Both the position numbers and the translations under genes were made by a program. Positions 38,701 through 45,854 of a stretch of DNA of 64,000 nucleotides are shown here, piece by piece. This DNA comes from Phytohabitans maris (GTDB lineage: Bacteria > Actinomycetota > Actinomycetes > Mycobacteriales > Micromonosporaceae), in NCBI RefSeq assembly GCF_031085175.1, contig NZ_JAVHUY010000018.1, forward strand, positions 112,815-176,814. The letters run 5' to 3'. The notes beneath the pieces are model-generated. The model had not been told where the DNA came from and ran no database searches. It was given only the letters and a program-made list of their open reading frames with translations. Every line of letters begins with the position of its first letter. Positions within the stretch are counted from its first letter, which is position 1.

Positions 38701-39156
38701 GCCCATGCCGTTGGCGAACCCCTCGGCGGGCGGGGGCTCGACCGGTCGCCGGGGCGGCTCGGCGGCGGGCGGCTCGACCGGCCGGCGTACGGGCTCGGCG
38801 TGCGGCGGCGGCTCCACCGGCCGGCGTACCGGCGGCTCGGCCAGGCGGGCGGTGGGCGGGCGGGTGGCCGAACGGGGCGGCGCGGGGCGCCCGGCGGAGC
38901 CGGAGAAGAGGTCGAGGAAGGGCGAGTCGATGTCGGCGTGTTCGCCCTCGGCGCGGCCGGGTGTGCCACCGTGCCGCCGCGGGGTCTGGGGGGCCTGGAA
39001 CACGGCGACCGCACCGTGGTCGGGGCGGGTGATCAGGTCGTCGGCGTCCTCGTCTGGCTCCGACACTGGGTAGTCAGATGGTCGCGCACCGTTACTACGA
39101 GTGTCGGCCGGCATGCCGACCGGACGAGGGGGGCCCGGTGTGGAGGGTGGGGTCAT
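35794..39156 (-). CDS. VirB4/TraC-like type IV secretion ATPase
   Basis: A 1120-residue ATPase. Residues about 1-250 are a Pro/Arg/Glu-rich, probably disordered extension with repeated RRPVEPP-type units. The remainder is a VirB4 fold. Walker A is VAEPGGGKSTLLGAL (about 735) and Walker B-like VGLDEAHFMEGW (about 966), followed by ASQNPRDILG. VirB4 proteins power substrate transfer and pilus assembly. ATG at 39156 overlaps the stop of a 17-codon mini-ORF (ATGA); a GTG at 39171 is less likely. Members of this actinobacterial branch are often annotated as SCO6880-like. Confidence 0.87.
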   Translation of the reverse strand: MTPPSTPGPPRPVGMPADTRSNGARPSDYPVSEPDEDADDLITRPDHGAVAVFQAPQTPRRHGGTPGRAEGEHADIDSPFLDLFSGSAGRPAPPRSATRPPTARLAEPPVRRPVEPPPHAEPVRRPVEPPAAEPPRRPVEPPPAEGFANGMGGHGIGAEPIAPPSRGGDSPPVPDEKAGPPIAPRSPARAERPPRHAALDPELEPVNLPAVREPAAEPPARRPMAEPAPRRRPEERRTREEPPPRPRKELRKRQEIAPRSKPVRPPKIKFADRDPAVNLAITEIAGHLTFTPNTVTAWYWLPEVRWAFRPDAEREALLSAISEQYAGLAGFRLHLRRTTRPFPADEWARTLDTNTPHPLGGVPGASSWGDHLVNAQRHLLSVNHAEGQTYLGVTFARRSLGDSLVERLLRAFGRGVAEGERRKLGRTVEQFDEVLGAFGMRGRQVTPHELEWLLYRSVALCMAPPTALSPVTDGEWERGDLLALTEQIERYRTPYGSTVKLVNRMTGEERHVAVLAVGRMEPLEIPERHEPWLHFHERLPWPMELSSRVDVLGSGDSFKNLEHRLRMIRSQQLDYAEHGIDAPPELERLAKRALVIGDEMTTGLPVESARAHGWHRIAVGGRTREECLERARRLIQLYSRELRISLQHPKNQDWLAREFIPGEPVANTGYIRRMPVKLLAAALPQAASTVGDRRGDLIGRTAGTCRRPVFLDLHFPMEVRERSGLSVFVAEPGGGKSTLLGALGYLAARRGVQVTLLDPSGPLARLASMPELRPYSRVLNLTGSEHGTLAPYSLIPTPLRSEFPSGPTGDREFEIAVSNSRAERRMLVQDICSMLVPPQVAREASTATLLRHAVRQVPAEETSTLDDVVACLASLDDDNGKELANLLLDTAEMPLALLFFGRPPEGLLGADAALTVITMAGLRLPDLKIEREYWSAEEALALPMLHTAHRLAVRRCYGGSMSSRKMVGLDEAHFMEGWRSGRSFLVRLARDSRKWNLAALVASQNPRDILGLDVQNLVSTVFVGRIAEDVEIASEALRLLRVPVNDGYEATLASLSNVDTSSASRLGFREFVMRDVDGRVQKVRVDVSYVEGLLDHLDTTPTGAAAPQSNLPTGAPDTEV

Positions 39157-39206
39157 GCCATCGCTCCGCACATGAGGCCGTGGGCGCCGCCGATACCACC
39201 GCTCAT
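39153..39206 (-). CDS. 17-residue mini-ORF coupling virB3-like and virB4-like genes
   Basis: The frame encodes MSGGIGGAHGLMCGAMA. Its ATG overlaps the virB3-like stop (TATGA) and its TGA overlaps the virB4-like ATG (GCATGA). A strong site, GGGAGGAG, sits 5 nt before it, stronger than the GGAG before virB4. It may be a coupling leader or a small hydrophobic peptide. Conservation is untested. Confidence 0.5.
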   Translation of the reverse strand: MSGGIGGAHGLMCGAMA

Positions 39207-39565
39207 ACCAGCTCCTCCCGGACCCGGATCCGGGTCGCGACCAGGCGCGGGTCGCGCTGCTCGATGGCGGGCTCGCGGGTGCGCCGCCAGTCGGTGAGGG
39301 CGGTGCGGACCACCATGCGCGCGGGGCGGTCGGGATCGACGTACCTGAAGATGAAGGACGTCGTCACGACGGCGAGCGCGATCTCCCATGCCGGGAACAG
39401 TTCCACGTCGAACGTGAACAGGTAATGAATGAACATGAAGAGCGGGACGAGCAGCATGAACACGCCGTACTGGGCGTACGGAAGGTGGACGGGCAACGTG
39501 TATCCGGGCGGGCCCAGGTAGACCAGGCGAGCCCGGTAGATGTCGTCGTCGGTACGCAGCCGCAT
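39203..39565 (-). CDS. VirB3/PrgI-like membrane protein
   Basis: A 120-residue protein. The N-terminus is soluble (MRLRTDDDIYRARLVYLGPP), two membrane helices lie at about residues 33-51 and 58-74, and the cytoplasmic tail is Arg-rich and ends RIRVREELV. Position directly before virB4 and after a VirB2-like gene, together with the two-helix layout, supports a VirB3/PrgI role in anchoring the ATPase. Sequence evidence alone is modest. Confidence 0.75.
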   Translation of the reverse strand: MRLRTDDDIYRARLVYLGPPGYTLPVHLPYAQYGVFMLLVPLFMFIHYLFTFDVELFPAWEIALAVVTTSFIFRYVDPDRPARMVVRTALTDWRRTREPAIEQRDPRLVATRIRVREELV

Positions 39566-39581
39566 AAGTGAACCCGCGAAC

Positions 39582-39896
39582 CTACTCGAAGATCAGGTTG
39601 ATGATGTAGTCACCGACGAAGAACAGCGTTGCCGCACCGGCGATGAACGCGAGACCGACGATCGCGATCGCCGAACTCGTCAACACCTTCGATATTTCGC
39701 CCTTGCTCGCTCGGCCGATAAAGATCACGCCGAGCACGGCGAGCAGGATCGGTGCGATGTTGCTGGCGAAGAAGGTGACGACACCCTCGGTGTCGATACC
39801 CTTCGGCTCCGGCTCGGCCGCGGGTATGAGAGCGAGCGCGTCGACGGCGTGCGTGACGGTGCTCCACGCCGCTGTGACGAGCTCTGTGGTGTTCAT
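39582..39896 (-). CDS. VirB2/TrbC-like pilin or channel subunit
   Basis: A 104-residue protein with two hydrophobic helices (about residues 47-63 and 74-99) joined by a short basic loop (GRASKGEISK), the classic VirB2/TrbC arrangement. The N-terminal 40 residues are weakly hydrophobic and could hold a processed leader. ATG at 39896 is preceded by GGGGAGG. It is the first gene of the operon, which then runs VirB3, mini-ORF, VirB4, VirB6, VirB8-like, VirB1/M23 and unknown. Confidence 0.78.
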   Translation of the reverse strand: MNTTELVTAAWSTVTHAVDALALIPAAEPEPKGIDTEGVVTFFASNIAPILLAVLGVIFIGRASKGEISKVLTSSAIAIVGLAFIAGAATLFFVGDYIINLIFE

Positions 39897-40205
39897 TGGA
39901 AGAGACCTCCCCGGTGCGCGTCCGTCGACGGTGGGAGTAGGCGGATCGCCCCATCACTCTGTGTCTGCGTGTCACCACGAACGGGTGAACTTTCCTGGGC
40001 GTTTTGTCCTGGTTTAGCCCATCTCCTCAAGCTATGACGTCTGAATGATGCGCAATTGCAAAGCGTACGGGGCACCCCCCTTTCTGCCAAGCTACGAAGG
40101 TCGTGGCCCGTGGTGCCGGCGTGGCTGATGCTAACTGCTTTCGAACGCATGTGCTAATCCAGGGCGCCGAGCAGGCGTTCCGTCGCCGGTCGGTACCGTC
40201 TATTC
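39897..40205. other. divergent promoter region, virB2-like / folP
   Basis: A 309-bp gap between divergent genes. It is relatively AT-rich from about 39955 to 40160, so promoters for both directions are likely here. No hairpin, riboswitch or small gene stands out. Confidence 0.45.
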
Positions 40206-41078
40206 GTGACAGAATCACGCCCAGCCGCAGGAGCAGTTGATCTCCTGCGCTCGGCGCGTCCCGTCGTGATCGGGGTTTTGAACGTAACGCCCGACTCTTT
40301 CTCCGATGGCGGACGCTATGTGCGCCGTTCCGACGCTGTCCGGCACGGAATCGAGATGCGCGACCAAGGCGCCGATCTGATCGACATCGGCGGCGAGTCG
40401 ACCCGTCCCGGAGCCGAGCGGGTCGACGCGGATACCGAGGTCAGCCGGGTTGTACCGGTCATTCGGGAGCTGGCCGCGGCGGGCGTGCTGCTGAGTATCG
40501 ACACGACCCGGGCGAGCGTCGCCGCGGCGGCTCTGGAGGCCGGCGCCGTAGTTGTCAACGACGTGTCGGGGGGACTCGCCGATCCCGCTATGGCGAAAGT
40601 GGTCGCCGAGGCCGGCTGCCCCTGGATCCTCATGCACTGGCGGGGGCATTCACGCCGGATGCAGGATCTGGCCGTGTACGACGATGTGGTGGCAGAGGTC
40701 CGCGCCGAGCTTGCCCAGCGGGTCGACCAGGCCCTCGCCGCCGGCGTCCGCCCCGACCGCCTGGTGGTCGACCCTGGGCTGGGCTTCGCCAAGCGGCCGG
40801 AGCACAACTGGCAGCTGACCCGGCGCCTCGGCGAGCTGCTCACGCTCGCCTACCCGCTGCTGTTCGGGGCCAGCCGCAAGTCGTACCTGGGCGCCCTGCT
40901 GGCCGACCCGGACGGCACGCCGCGCCCGCCCGGCGAGCGGGAGGCCGCCACGATCGCCACCAGCGTGCTGGCCGTGGCGGCCGGCGCCTGGGGCGTACGG
41001 GTGCACGACGTCCGCGGCACCGTCGACGCGCTCAAGGTCTGGACGGCCTCCGGCGCACCCCGGCTGGCGCCGCCGTGA
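40206..41078 (+). CDS. folP: dihydropteroate synthase
   Basis: A 290-residue TIM-barrel enzyme joining p-aminobenzoate to dihydropterin pyrophosphate; the target of sulfonamides. VIGVLNVTPDSFSDGG (residues about 21-36), DIGGESTRPGA, VNDVSGG, DPGLGFAK and LFGASRKSYLG are the conserved loops, including the sulfa-site residues. The start is GTG at 40206. folB follows with a 4-nt overlap. folE, usually adjacent, is upstream of the 13.5-kb accessory block. Confidence 0.97.
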   Translation: MTESRPAAGAVDLLRSARPVVIGVLNVTPDSFSDGGRYVRRSDAVRHGIEMRDQGADLIDIGGESTRPGAERVDADTEVSRVVPVIRELAAAGVLLSIDTTRASVAAAALEAGAVVVNDVSGGLADPAMAKVVAEAGCPWILMHWRGHSRRMQDLAVYDDVVAEVRAELAQRVDQALAAGVRPDRLVVDPGLGFAKRPEHNWQLTRRLGELLTLAYPLLFGASRKSYLGALLADPDGTPRPPGEREAATIATSVLAVAAGAWGVRVHDVRGTVDALKVWTASGAPRLAPP

Positions 41079-41437
41079 GCGACCGCATCACCCTCTCCGG
41101 CCTGCGGGCGAGGGGACACCACGGGGTGTACGACTTCGAGCGCGAGCGCGGCCAGGACTTCGTGGTCGACGCGGTGCTGGAGGTCGACCTCGCCCCCGCC
41201 GCCCGTTCGGACGACGTGGCCGACACCGTCCACTATGGCGAGCTCGCCGAGCGCCTGGTCACGGCCGTGGCTGGCGAGCCGGTCAACCTGATCGAGACGC
41301 TCGCCGAGCGGCTGGCCGGGATCTGCCTGGCCGACTCCCGGGTGCGGGCGGTCACCGTCACCGTGCACAAGCCGCAGGCACCGATCCCGCACCAGTTCGC
41401 CGACGTGGCGGTCACGATCACCCGGCGGCGGCCATGA
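41075..41437 (+). CDS. folB: dihydroneopterin aldolase
   Basis: A 120-residue enzyme converting dihydroneopterin to hydroxymethyl-dihydropterin and glycolaldehyde. RARGHHGVYDFERERGQDF, VHYGELAERLV and VTVHKPQAPIPHQFADV are the family blocks, with the catalytic Lys in the last. The GTG start overlaps the folP stop (GTGA), and its stop overlaps the folK ATG. Confidence 0.95.
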   Translation: MSDRITLSGLRARGHHGVYDFERERGQDFVVDAVLEVDLAPAARSDDVADTVHYGELAERLVTAVAGEPVNLIETLAERLAGICLADSRVRAVTVTVHKPQAPIPHQFADVAVTITRRRP

Positions 41438-41958
41438 CCCGGGCGGTGCTCTCGCTCGGCAGCAACCTCGGCGACCGCCTCGGCCACCTGCGGGCGGCGG
41501 TCCGCGACCTCGGCGACGTGCTGCTGGTCGCCTCCGGGGTGTACGAGACACCGCCGTGGGGCGACGACGACCAGCCGCCGTACCTGAATGCCGCCCTGCT
41601 GGTGCACGACGCGGCCGCGACCCCGCGCGACTGGCTGGACCGGGCGCGGGCCCTGGAGGAGAAGGCCGGCCGGGTCCGCGACCCGGACCGGCGGTTCGGC
41701 CCCCGCACGCTGGACGTCGACGTGATCGCGGTCTGGTCCGAAGAGGGTGAGCCGGTGGTCAGCGACGATCCGGAGCTGACCCTGCCGCATCCCCGGGCCC
41801 ACATGCGGGCGTTCGTCCTGCGGCCGTGGATCGACGTCGAGCCGTACGCCCGGCTGCCCGGCCACGGCTGGCTCACCGACCTGCTCAACGCCGAGCCGCT
41901 CGCCTCGGACGCCCTCGCCATCAGCCCTCGCCCCGACCTCCGGTTAGAGTCGAACTGA
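41434..41958 (+). CDS. folK: hydroxymethyldihydropterin pyrophosphokinase
   Basis: A 174-residue HPPK that activates hydroxymethyl-dihydropterin for FolP. VLSLGSNLGDRLGHLR at the N-terminus, YETPPWGDDDQPPYLNAA and RFGPRTLDVDVIAV (metal-binding DxD) are the family motifs. ATG at 41434 overlaps the folB stop, and its stop overlaps the DUF3180 gene by 1 nt (TGATG). Confidence 0.96.
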   Translation: MTRAVLSLGSNLGDRLGHLRAAVRDLGDVLLVASGVYETPPWGDDDQPPYLNAALLVHDAAATPRDWLDRARALEEKAGRVRDPDRRFGPRTLDVDVIAVWSEEGEPVVSDDPELTLPHPRAHMRAFVLRPWIDVEPYARLPGHGWLTDLLNAEPLASDALAISPRPDLRLESN

Positions 41959-42473
41959 TGGAACCGGAGTCTCCACCGCGCGGCTCCACGCCGCAGGGTC
42001 CGCGTATGGGCATGACCCGGCCCGCCACGCTCGTGGTGGCCGGCCTGGCCGCGGCGGCCGTGGCGTGGTGGATGATCAGCAGCTTCTACGGCGACATCCC
42101 CAGCCTGCCGTGGCTGCCGACGGTGACGCTGGCGGCGCTCGCCGTGCTGGAGGCGTACGTCGCGATCAACACCCGGCAGCGGATCGAGCGGCGCCCCGGC
42201 CGGGAGCCGGTCGACCCGCTCGCGGTGGCCCGATATGTCGTACTCGCCAAGGCCTCCTCGCTCGCCGGCGCGATCTTCGCCGGGTTCTACGCGGGGCTGG
42301 TGGGCTGGCTGTTTCTGGAGCGCACCCGCGCGGCCGGCAACGACATACCGGCCGCGTCCGCCGGCCTGGTGGCATCGCTGGCGCTGGTCGGCGCCGCGCT
42401 CTGGCTGGAGCGTTCCTGCCGGGTGCCGAAGCGCCCGGATGATGACAACGAATCCGATACGTCAGACCACTAG
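41958..42473 (+). CDS. DUF3180 membrane protein
   Basis: A 171-residue protein with four hydrophobic helices (about residues 23-41, 51-68, 96-118 and 132-148) and a charged C-terminus. The family is conserved immediately after folK in actinobacteria (Rv3605c position) but has no known function. ATG at 41958 shares one base with the folK stop, indicating coupled translation. Confidence 0.85.
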   Translation: MEPESPPRGSTPQGPRMGMTRPATLVVAGLAAAAVAWWMISSFYGDIPSLPWLPTVTLAALAVLEAYVAINTRQRIERRPGREPVDPLAVARYVVLAKASSLAGAIFAGFYAGLVGWLFLERTRAAGNDIPAASAGLVASLALVGAALWLERSCRVPKRPDDDNESDTSDH

Positions 42474-42617
42474 CGCCACCCTGCCCGGACACGGGGGGTG
42501 ACTTGCCCCGGTCGACACGAGTACGGTGCGGCTGACTGGCTTCAATCCGCCGTGCGTCCCGATCCGTACAGCTTGGCGGCGCGGAGCCAGGCTGAACGAC
42601 CACAGGAGGCGCGCGAG

Positions 42618-43949
42618 ATGGCGTACGACGACCCGGCCTACCGTCGGCGTGACACCGGCGGTACGGGCAGCGGCGGCCTGCGGGAGGACGCGCGCTTCGG
42701 CTCCGACAACGGCTTCGGCACCACCCCGGCGTACCAGACCGGCAGCTTCCCCGTGGCCGGCGAGTTCCGTGAGCCCGACGCGATGGAGCTGACCCAGCGC
42801 CGCGCCGTCTCCCAGGCCGAGCTCGACGACGTCTTCGACGACCCGTCGCACGGCGATCCCGGCCGCGACCGGATGGCCGTTCACGTGGTCTGGGAGGTCC
42901 TTCTCCTCCTGGGCGCCGGCGCGATCGGCTTCCTGCTCTACCGGGAGGACTCGGACGCCGTCCGTGGCGCCGCCCTCGACCAGCTCCTCGTGCTCGCCGC
43001 CGGCCTCGGCCTGCTCGCCATCGGGGCCAGCCTCACCCTCCGGGCCGGCGCGCCCAACCTCGCCATCGGCCCGATCGCGGTCGGTGCCGCACTGCACTTC
43101 GCCGAGCAGGGCGACCGCGGCGTGCTCGTCGCCGCGGCCGAGGCCGTGGTCGCCGCCGGCCTCCTCGGCCTGCTCATGGCGATCGTCGTCGGCGCCTTCC
43201 ACGTGCCCGGCTGGGCGGTCACGCTCGCCGGCGCGCTGGCCGCGATGGTCTTCATCCAGCAGCGCGGCGGACCGGTCGACCTCCAGGGCGACTACGACCC
43301 GACGCGGCAGGCGCTGTACCTCTTCGGCGGGGTCGCGGCGGTCTCCGTGCTCGGGGGGCTCGTCGGCATGATCAAGCCGGTGCGGCGGTCGGTCGGCCGC
43401 TTCCGGCCGGTCGGCGACCCCGCCCAGCGCCGGGGTGGGCTGGCCGCGGTGCTCACCGGCGGGGCGCTGGTGGCCTCCAGTTCGCTCGCCGCGGTCGGCG
43501 GGATCCTCCTCGTGGCCGGCCAGGACGCGCCGGTGGTGCCGTCGCCCGGCCTGGACTGGACCGCGTTCGCGATCGGCGCCGCGATGCTCGGCGGTGCCAG
43601 CGCCTTCGGCCGCCGCGGTGGGATCTTCGGCACGATCCTCGCCGCCGTGCTGGTCACCCTCTTCCTCCGGTACGAGGACGCGATGGGCTGGGACATCTCC
43701 CGCCTCGCGATCGCCGGTGGGGTGGTGCTCGCCGGCGTGATCGTGACCCGGATCGTGGAGACCTACGGCCGGCCCCGCTCGCGCGACGACGCCCTGGACG
43801 ACGACGAGTGGACCGAGCCGGACCCTTCCTCCACGGGCTGGAGCGGCAGCCGCCGCACCGACTCCTGGGCCACGCCCCTCCCGACCCAGTCGACCGCCGC
43901 GCGCACGGACCCCTGGGACAGCGACAGGTGGGGTACCGGCGGCCGTTAA
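42618..43949 (+). CDS. RbsC-like permease-fold membrane protein, lone
   Basis: A 443-residue protein from ATG 42618, preceded by AGGAGG. A soluble N-terminal region (about residues 1-90) is followed by eight or more membrane helices and a hydrophilic tail from about 385 rich in Asp, Ser, Thr and Trp. The core (for example LRAGAPNLAIGPIAVGAALH) resembles BPD_transp_2/RbsC sugar permeases, but no ABC ATPase or binding protein accompanies it and the cytoplasmic extensions are unusual. It may be a repurposed permease fold. Function unknown. Confidence 0.65.
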   Translation: MAYDDPAYRRRDTGGTGSGGLREDARFGSDNGFGTTPAYQTGSFPVAGEFREPDAMELTQRRAVSQAELDDVFDDPSHGDPGRDRMAVHVVWEVLLLLGAGAIGFLLYREDSDAVRGAALDQLLVLAAGLGLLAIGASLTLRAGAPNLAIGPIAVGAALHFAEQGDRGVLVAAAEAVVAAGLLGLLMAIVVGAFHVPGWAVTLAGALAAMVFIQQRGGPVDLQGDYDPTRQALYLFGGVAAVSVLGGLVGMIKPVRRSVGRFRPVGDPAQRRGGLAAVLTGGALVASSSLAAVGGILLVAGQDAPVVPSPGLDWTAFAIGAAMLGGASAFGRRGGIFGTILAAVLVTLFLRYEDAMGWDISRLAIAGGVVLAGVIVTRIVETYGRPRSRDDALDDDEWTEPDPSSTGWSGSRRTDSWATPLPTQSTAARTDPWDSDRWGTGGR

Positions 43950-43958
43950 GCTCGCGGT

Positions 43959-44264
43959 ATGCCCGAGGCCACGTTCGACGATCTGGATGCCCTGTCCACT
44001 GAGGAGCTGCGGGAGCGGGCTTTCGCCCTGGCCCGCCACCGGGTGGACGTGGGCTTCTTCTGGTCCGTGCTGAAGCACCTGCCGGACGCCGACGAGGCCA
44101 GCTCCCTGGACGGCGCGCCCAACACCGTCGGCCCGACGATCGACGAGGCCGTGGCCCTGTGGCGGGAGTTCACCGGGCACGGGTACGACCCGGAGTCCGA
44201 GCCGCTGCTCCGCGCCGCCTTCATCGACTATTTGCTGAAGCATCCGGACGAAGCAGCGAAATAA
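43959..44264 (+). CDS. 101-residue acidic protein, unknown
   Basis: It starts MPEATFDDLDALSTEELRER and is predicted all-helical, acidic and soluble (AFALARHRVDVGFFWSVLKH and EPLLRAAFIDYLLKHPDEA). I recall similar short proteins in related actinomycetes but no assigned function. It follows the permease-like gene by 9 nt and may be cotranscribed with it. Confidence 0.7.
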   Translation: MPEATFDDLDALSTEELRERAFALARHRVDVGFFWSVLKHLPDADEASSLDGAPNTVGPTIDEAVALWREFTGHGYDPESEPLLRAAFIDYLLKHPDEAAK

Positions 44265-44307
44265 CGACAGGTTTGAGTGTCCTGGCGCGCAGGGAATTCA
44301 TGGCGCC

Positions 44308-44805
44308 ATGGCTCTTACCACCACCCGTAACAAGACCGCTACGGGCGCGGGTACTCTCGCGGCGCTCGTACTGGTCCTGGTCTTCGGCAGCCCCTGGTAC
44401 GGGGACTGGGCCGAGGACAACACCAACGCGAACACGGCGGGCGGCTGGTTCCTGCGACTGCTCGCCTGGCCGGCGTGGCGGTTCGACTCCGACGAGCCGG
44501 TGCAGGACCTCCTCTCCGTCAACCTGCGGGCGATCCTGGTGGTCGTCCTGACCGCCCTGTTCCTCTACGCACTGCCCGGCTCGCAGCTGTCCCGGGCTCG
44601 CGGCACACTCAGCCAGTTCTTCGCCGGGTGGTCCGCATACATCTTCGCCGGCGCCTTCGCCTCGCTCGTGGCCGCGCTGGTCCACTCCAACCCCACGCTG
44701 CTCGGCGCCTTCCAGTCCGCCGGCTCCGGCGCGACGTACGGCCTGTTCGTCGGCTGGATCGTCGGCATCGCCTGCCTCGGCGGCTGGCGCGGTCGAGCGA
44801 CCTGA
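44308..44805 (+). CDS. four-helix integral membrane protein, unknown
   Basis: A 165-residue protein with hydrophobic segments at about residues 12-29, 72-90, 105-125 and 141-158 and a Trp-rich first extracytoplasmic loop (GSPWYGDWAEDNTNANTAGG). No family recognised. It faces the opuCA-like gene tail to tail, with a strong hairpin between them. Confidence 0.65.
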   Translation: MALTTTRNKTATGAGTLAALVLVLVFGSPWYGDWAEDNTNANTAGGWFLRLLAWPAWRFDSDEPVQDLLSVNLRAILVVVLTALFLYALPGSQLSRARGTLSQFFAGWSAYIFAGAFASLVAALVHSNPTLLGAFQSAGSGATYGLFVGWIVGIACLGGWRGRAT

Positions 44806-44820
44806 CCGGTCACGCACCCT

Positions 44821-44842
44821 GGGCGCCCCACCAGGGGCGCCC
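44821..44842. terminator. bidirectional hairpin between convergent genes
   Basis: GGGCGCCCC and GGGGCGCCC form a perfect 9-bp stem with an ACCA loop, in the 45-bp gap between the four-helix protein gene and opuCA. Placement suits termination from both sides. Confidence 0.7.
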
Positions 44843-44850
44843 CTCGGGCG

Positions 44851-45852
44851 TCAGAGCTCGGCCGGGTAGTCGATGCTCAGCAGGCGGTGCCGGGTCAGCA
44901 GCCCGACCGGCTCGGTGCCGTCGGTGATCCGCAGGTAGTCCGAATTGGTCACCAGCATCGTGGCGAGCGCGTCGTAGAGCGAGGTGCCCAGCTCGGCGGG
45001 AGGGTGGGCGGCGTCGTCGCCGGTGAGCGGTTCGAGCATGTCGCGGGTGACCGGTGTGACCGCGAGCCGCCGGATGCCCCGGTCGGCGCCGACGAACTCC
45101 CGCACGAACGGGGACGTCGGCCGGCCCAGCAGGTCGGCGGGGGAGTCGTACTGCTCCAGCTTGCCGCCCTGCGACAGCACCGCGATCCGGTCGCCGAGCC
45201 GTACCGCCTCGTCGAGGTCGTGCGTGACCAGCACGATCGTCTTGCGCACATCGGCCTGCAGCCGCAGGAACTCCTCTTGCAGCCGGCCGCGCACGATCGG
45301 GTCGACGGCCGAGAACGGCTCGTCCATCAGCAGCACGACCGGGTCGGCGGCGAGCGCGCGAGCCACCCCGACCCGCTGCCGCTGGCCGCCGGAGAGCTCC
45401 TGCGGGTATCGCCGGCCGAACTTCGCCGGATCGAGCCCGACCAGGTCGAGCAGCTCGTCCGACCGCTGGCGGACCCGCGCCCGCGGCCAGCCGAGCAGCC
45501 GCGGCACGGTGCCGACGTTGGCCCGGATCGTCTGGTGGGGAAAGAGCCCGACGTTCTGGATCACGTACCCGATGCGGCGGCGCAACTGGACCGGATCGGC
45601 CTTGGTGACGTCTTCGCCGTCGAGCAGGATCGTGCCGGCCGTGGGCTCGATCAGCCGGTTGACCATGCGGAGCACCGTGGACTTGCCGCAGCCCGACGGT
45701 CCGATGAGGACGACCAGTTCGCCGGCGGGGACCCGCAGGCTGAGGTCACCCACAGCGACGGTACCGTCGGGGAACTGCTTGCGAATCCCGACAAGCTCTA
45801 TCGGTGCTGCCTTCTTATCGGCCGAGTCGTCGGCACTCGCGGTAACGTCCAC
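44851..45852 (-). CDS. opuCA: glycine betaine/choline ABC transporter ATPase with CBS-like tail
   Basis: A 333-residue ATPase of the ProV/OpuCA type. Walker A is LIGPSGCGKSTVLRMVNRLI, the signature QELSGGQRQRVGVARAL and Walker B VVLLMDEPFSAVDPIVR. The C-terminal 90 residues include one CBS-like unit (RRLAVTPVTRDMLEPL to PVGLLTRHRLLSI), shorter than the usual CBS pair. GTG at 45852 has GGAAGG upstream; its ribosome site lies inside the first codons of the divergent permease gene. It powers uptake of a compatible solute. Confidence 0.9.
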   Translation of the reverse strand: MDVTASADDSADKKAAPIELVGIRKQFPDGTVAVGDLSLRVPAGELVVLIGPSGCGKSTVLRMVNRLIEPTAGTILLDGEDVTKADPVQLRRRIGYVIQNVGLFPHQTIRANVGTVPRLLGWPRARVRQRSDELLDLVGLDPAKFGRRYPQELSGGQRQRVGVARALAADPVVLLMDEPFSAVDPIVRGRLQEEFLRLQADVRKTIVLVTHDLDEAVRLGDRIAVLSQGGKLEQYDSPADLLGRPTSPFVREFVGADRGIRRLAVTPVTRDMLEPLTGDDAAHPPAELGTSLYDALATMLVTNSDYLRITDGTEPVGLLTRHRLLSIDYPAEL

Positions 45853-45854
45853 GT

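Noticed and set aside
35518..39297. 1259-codon plus-strand open frame
   Set aside because: It runs antisense through the virB4-like gene, whose Walker motifs and coupled neighbours are convincing; the frame is His/Arg/Gln-rich noise caused by GC3 bias.
26709..40205. Integrative conjugative element
   Set aside because: No integrase, relaxase, excisionase, flanking tRNA or direct-repeat att sites were found, so the block is described as accessory without that label.
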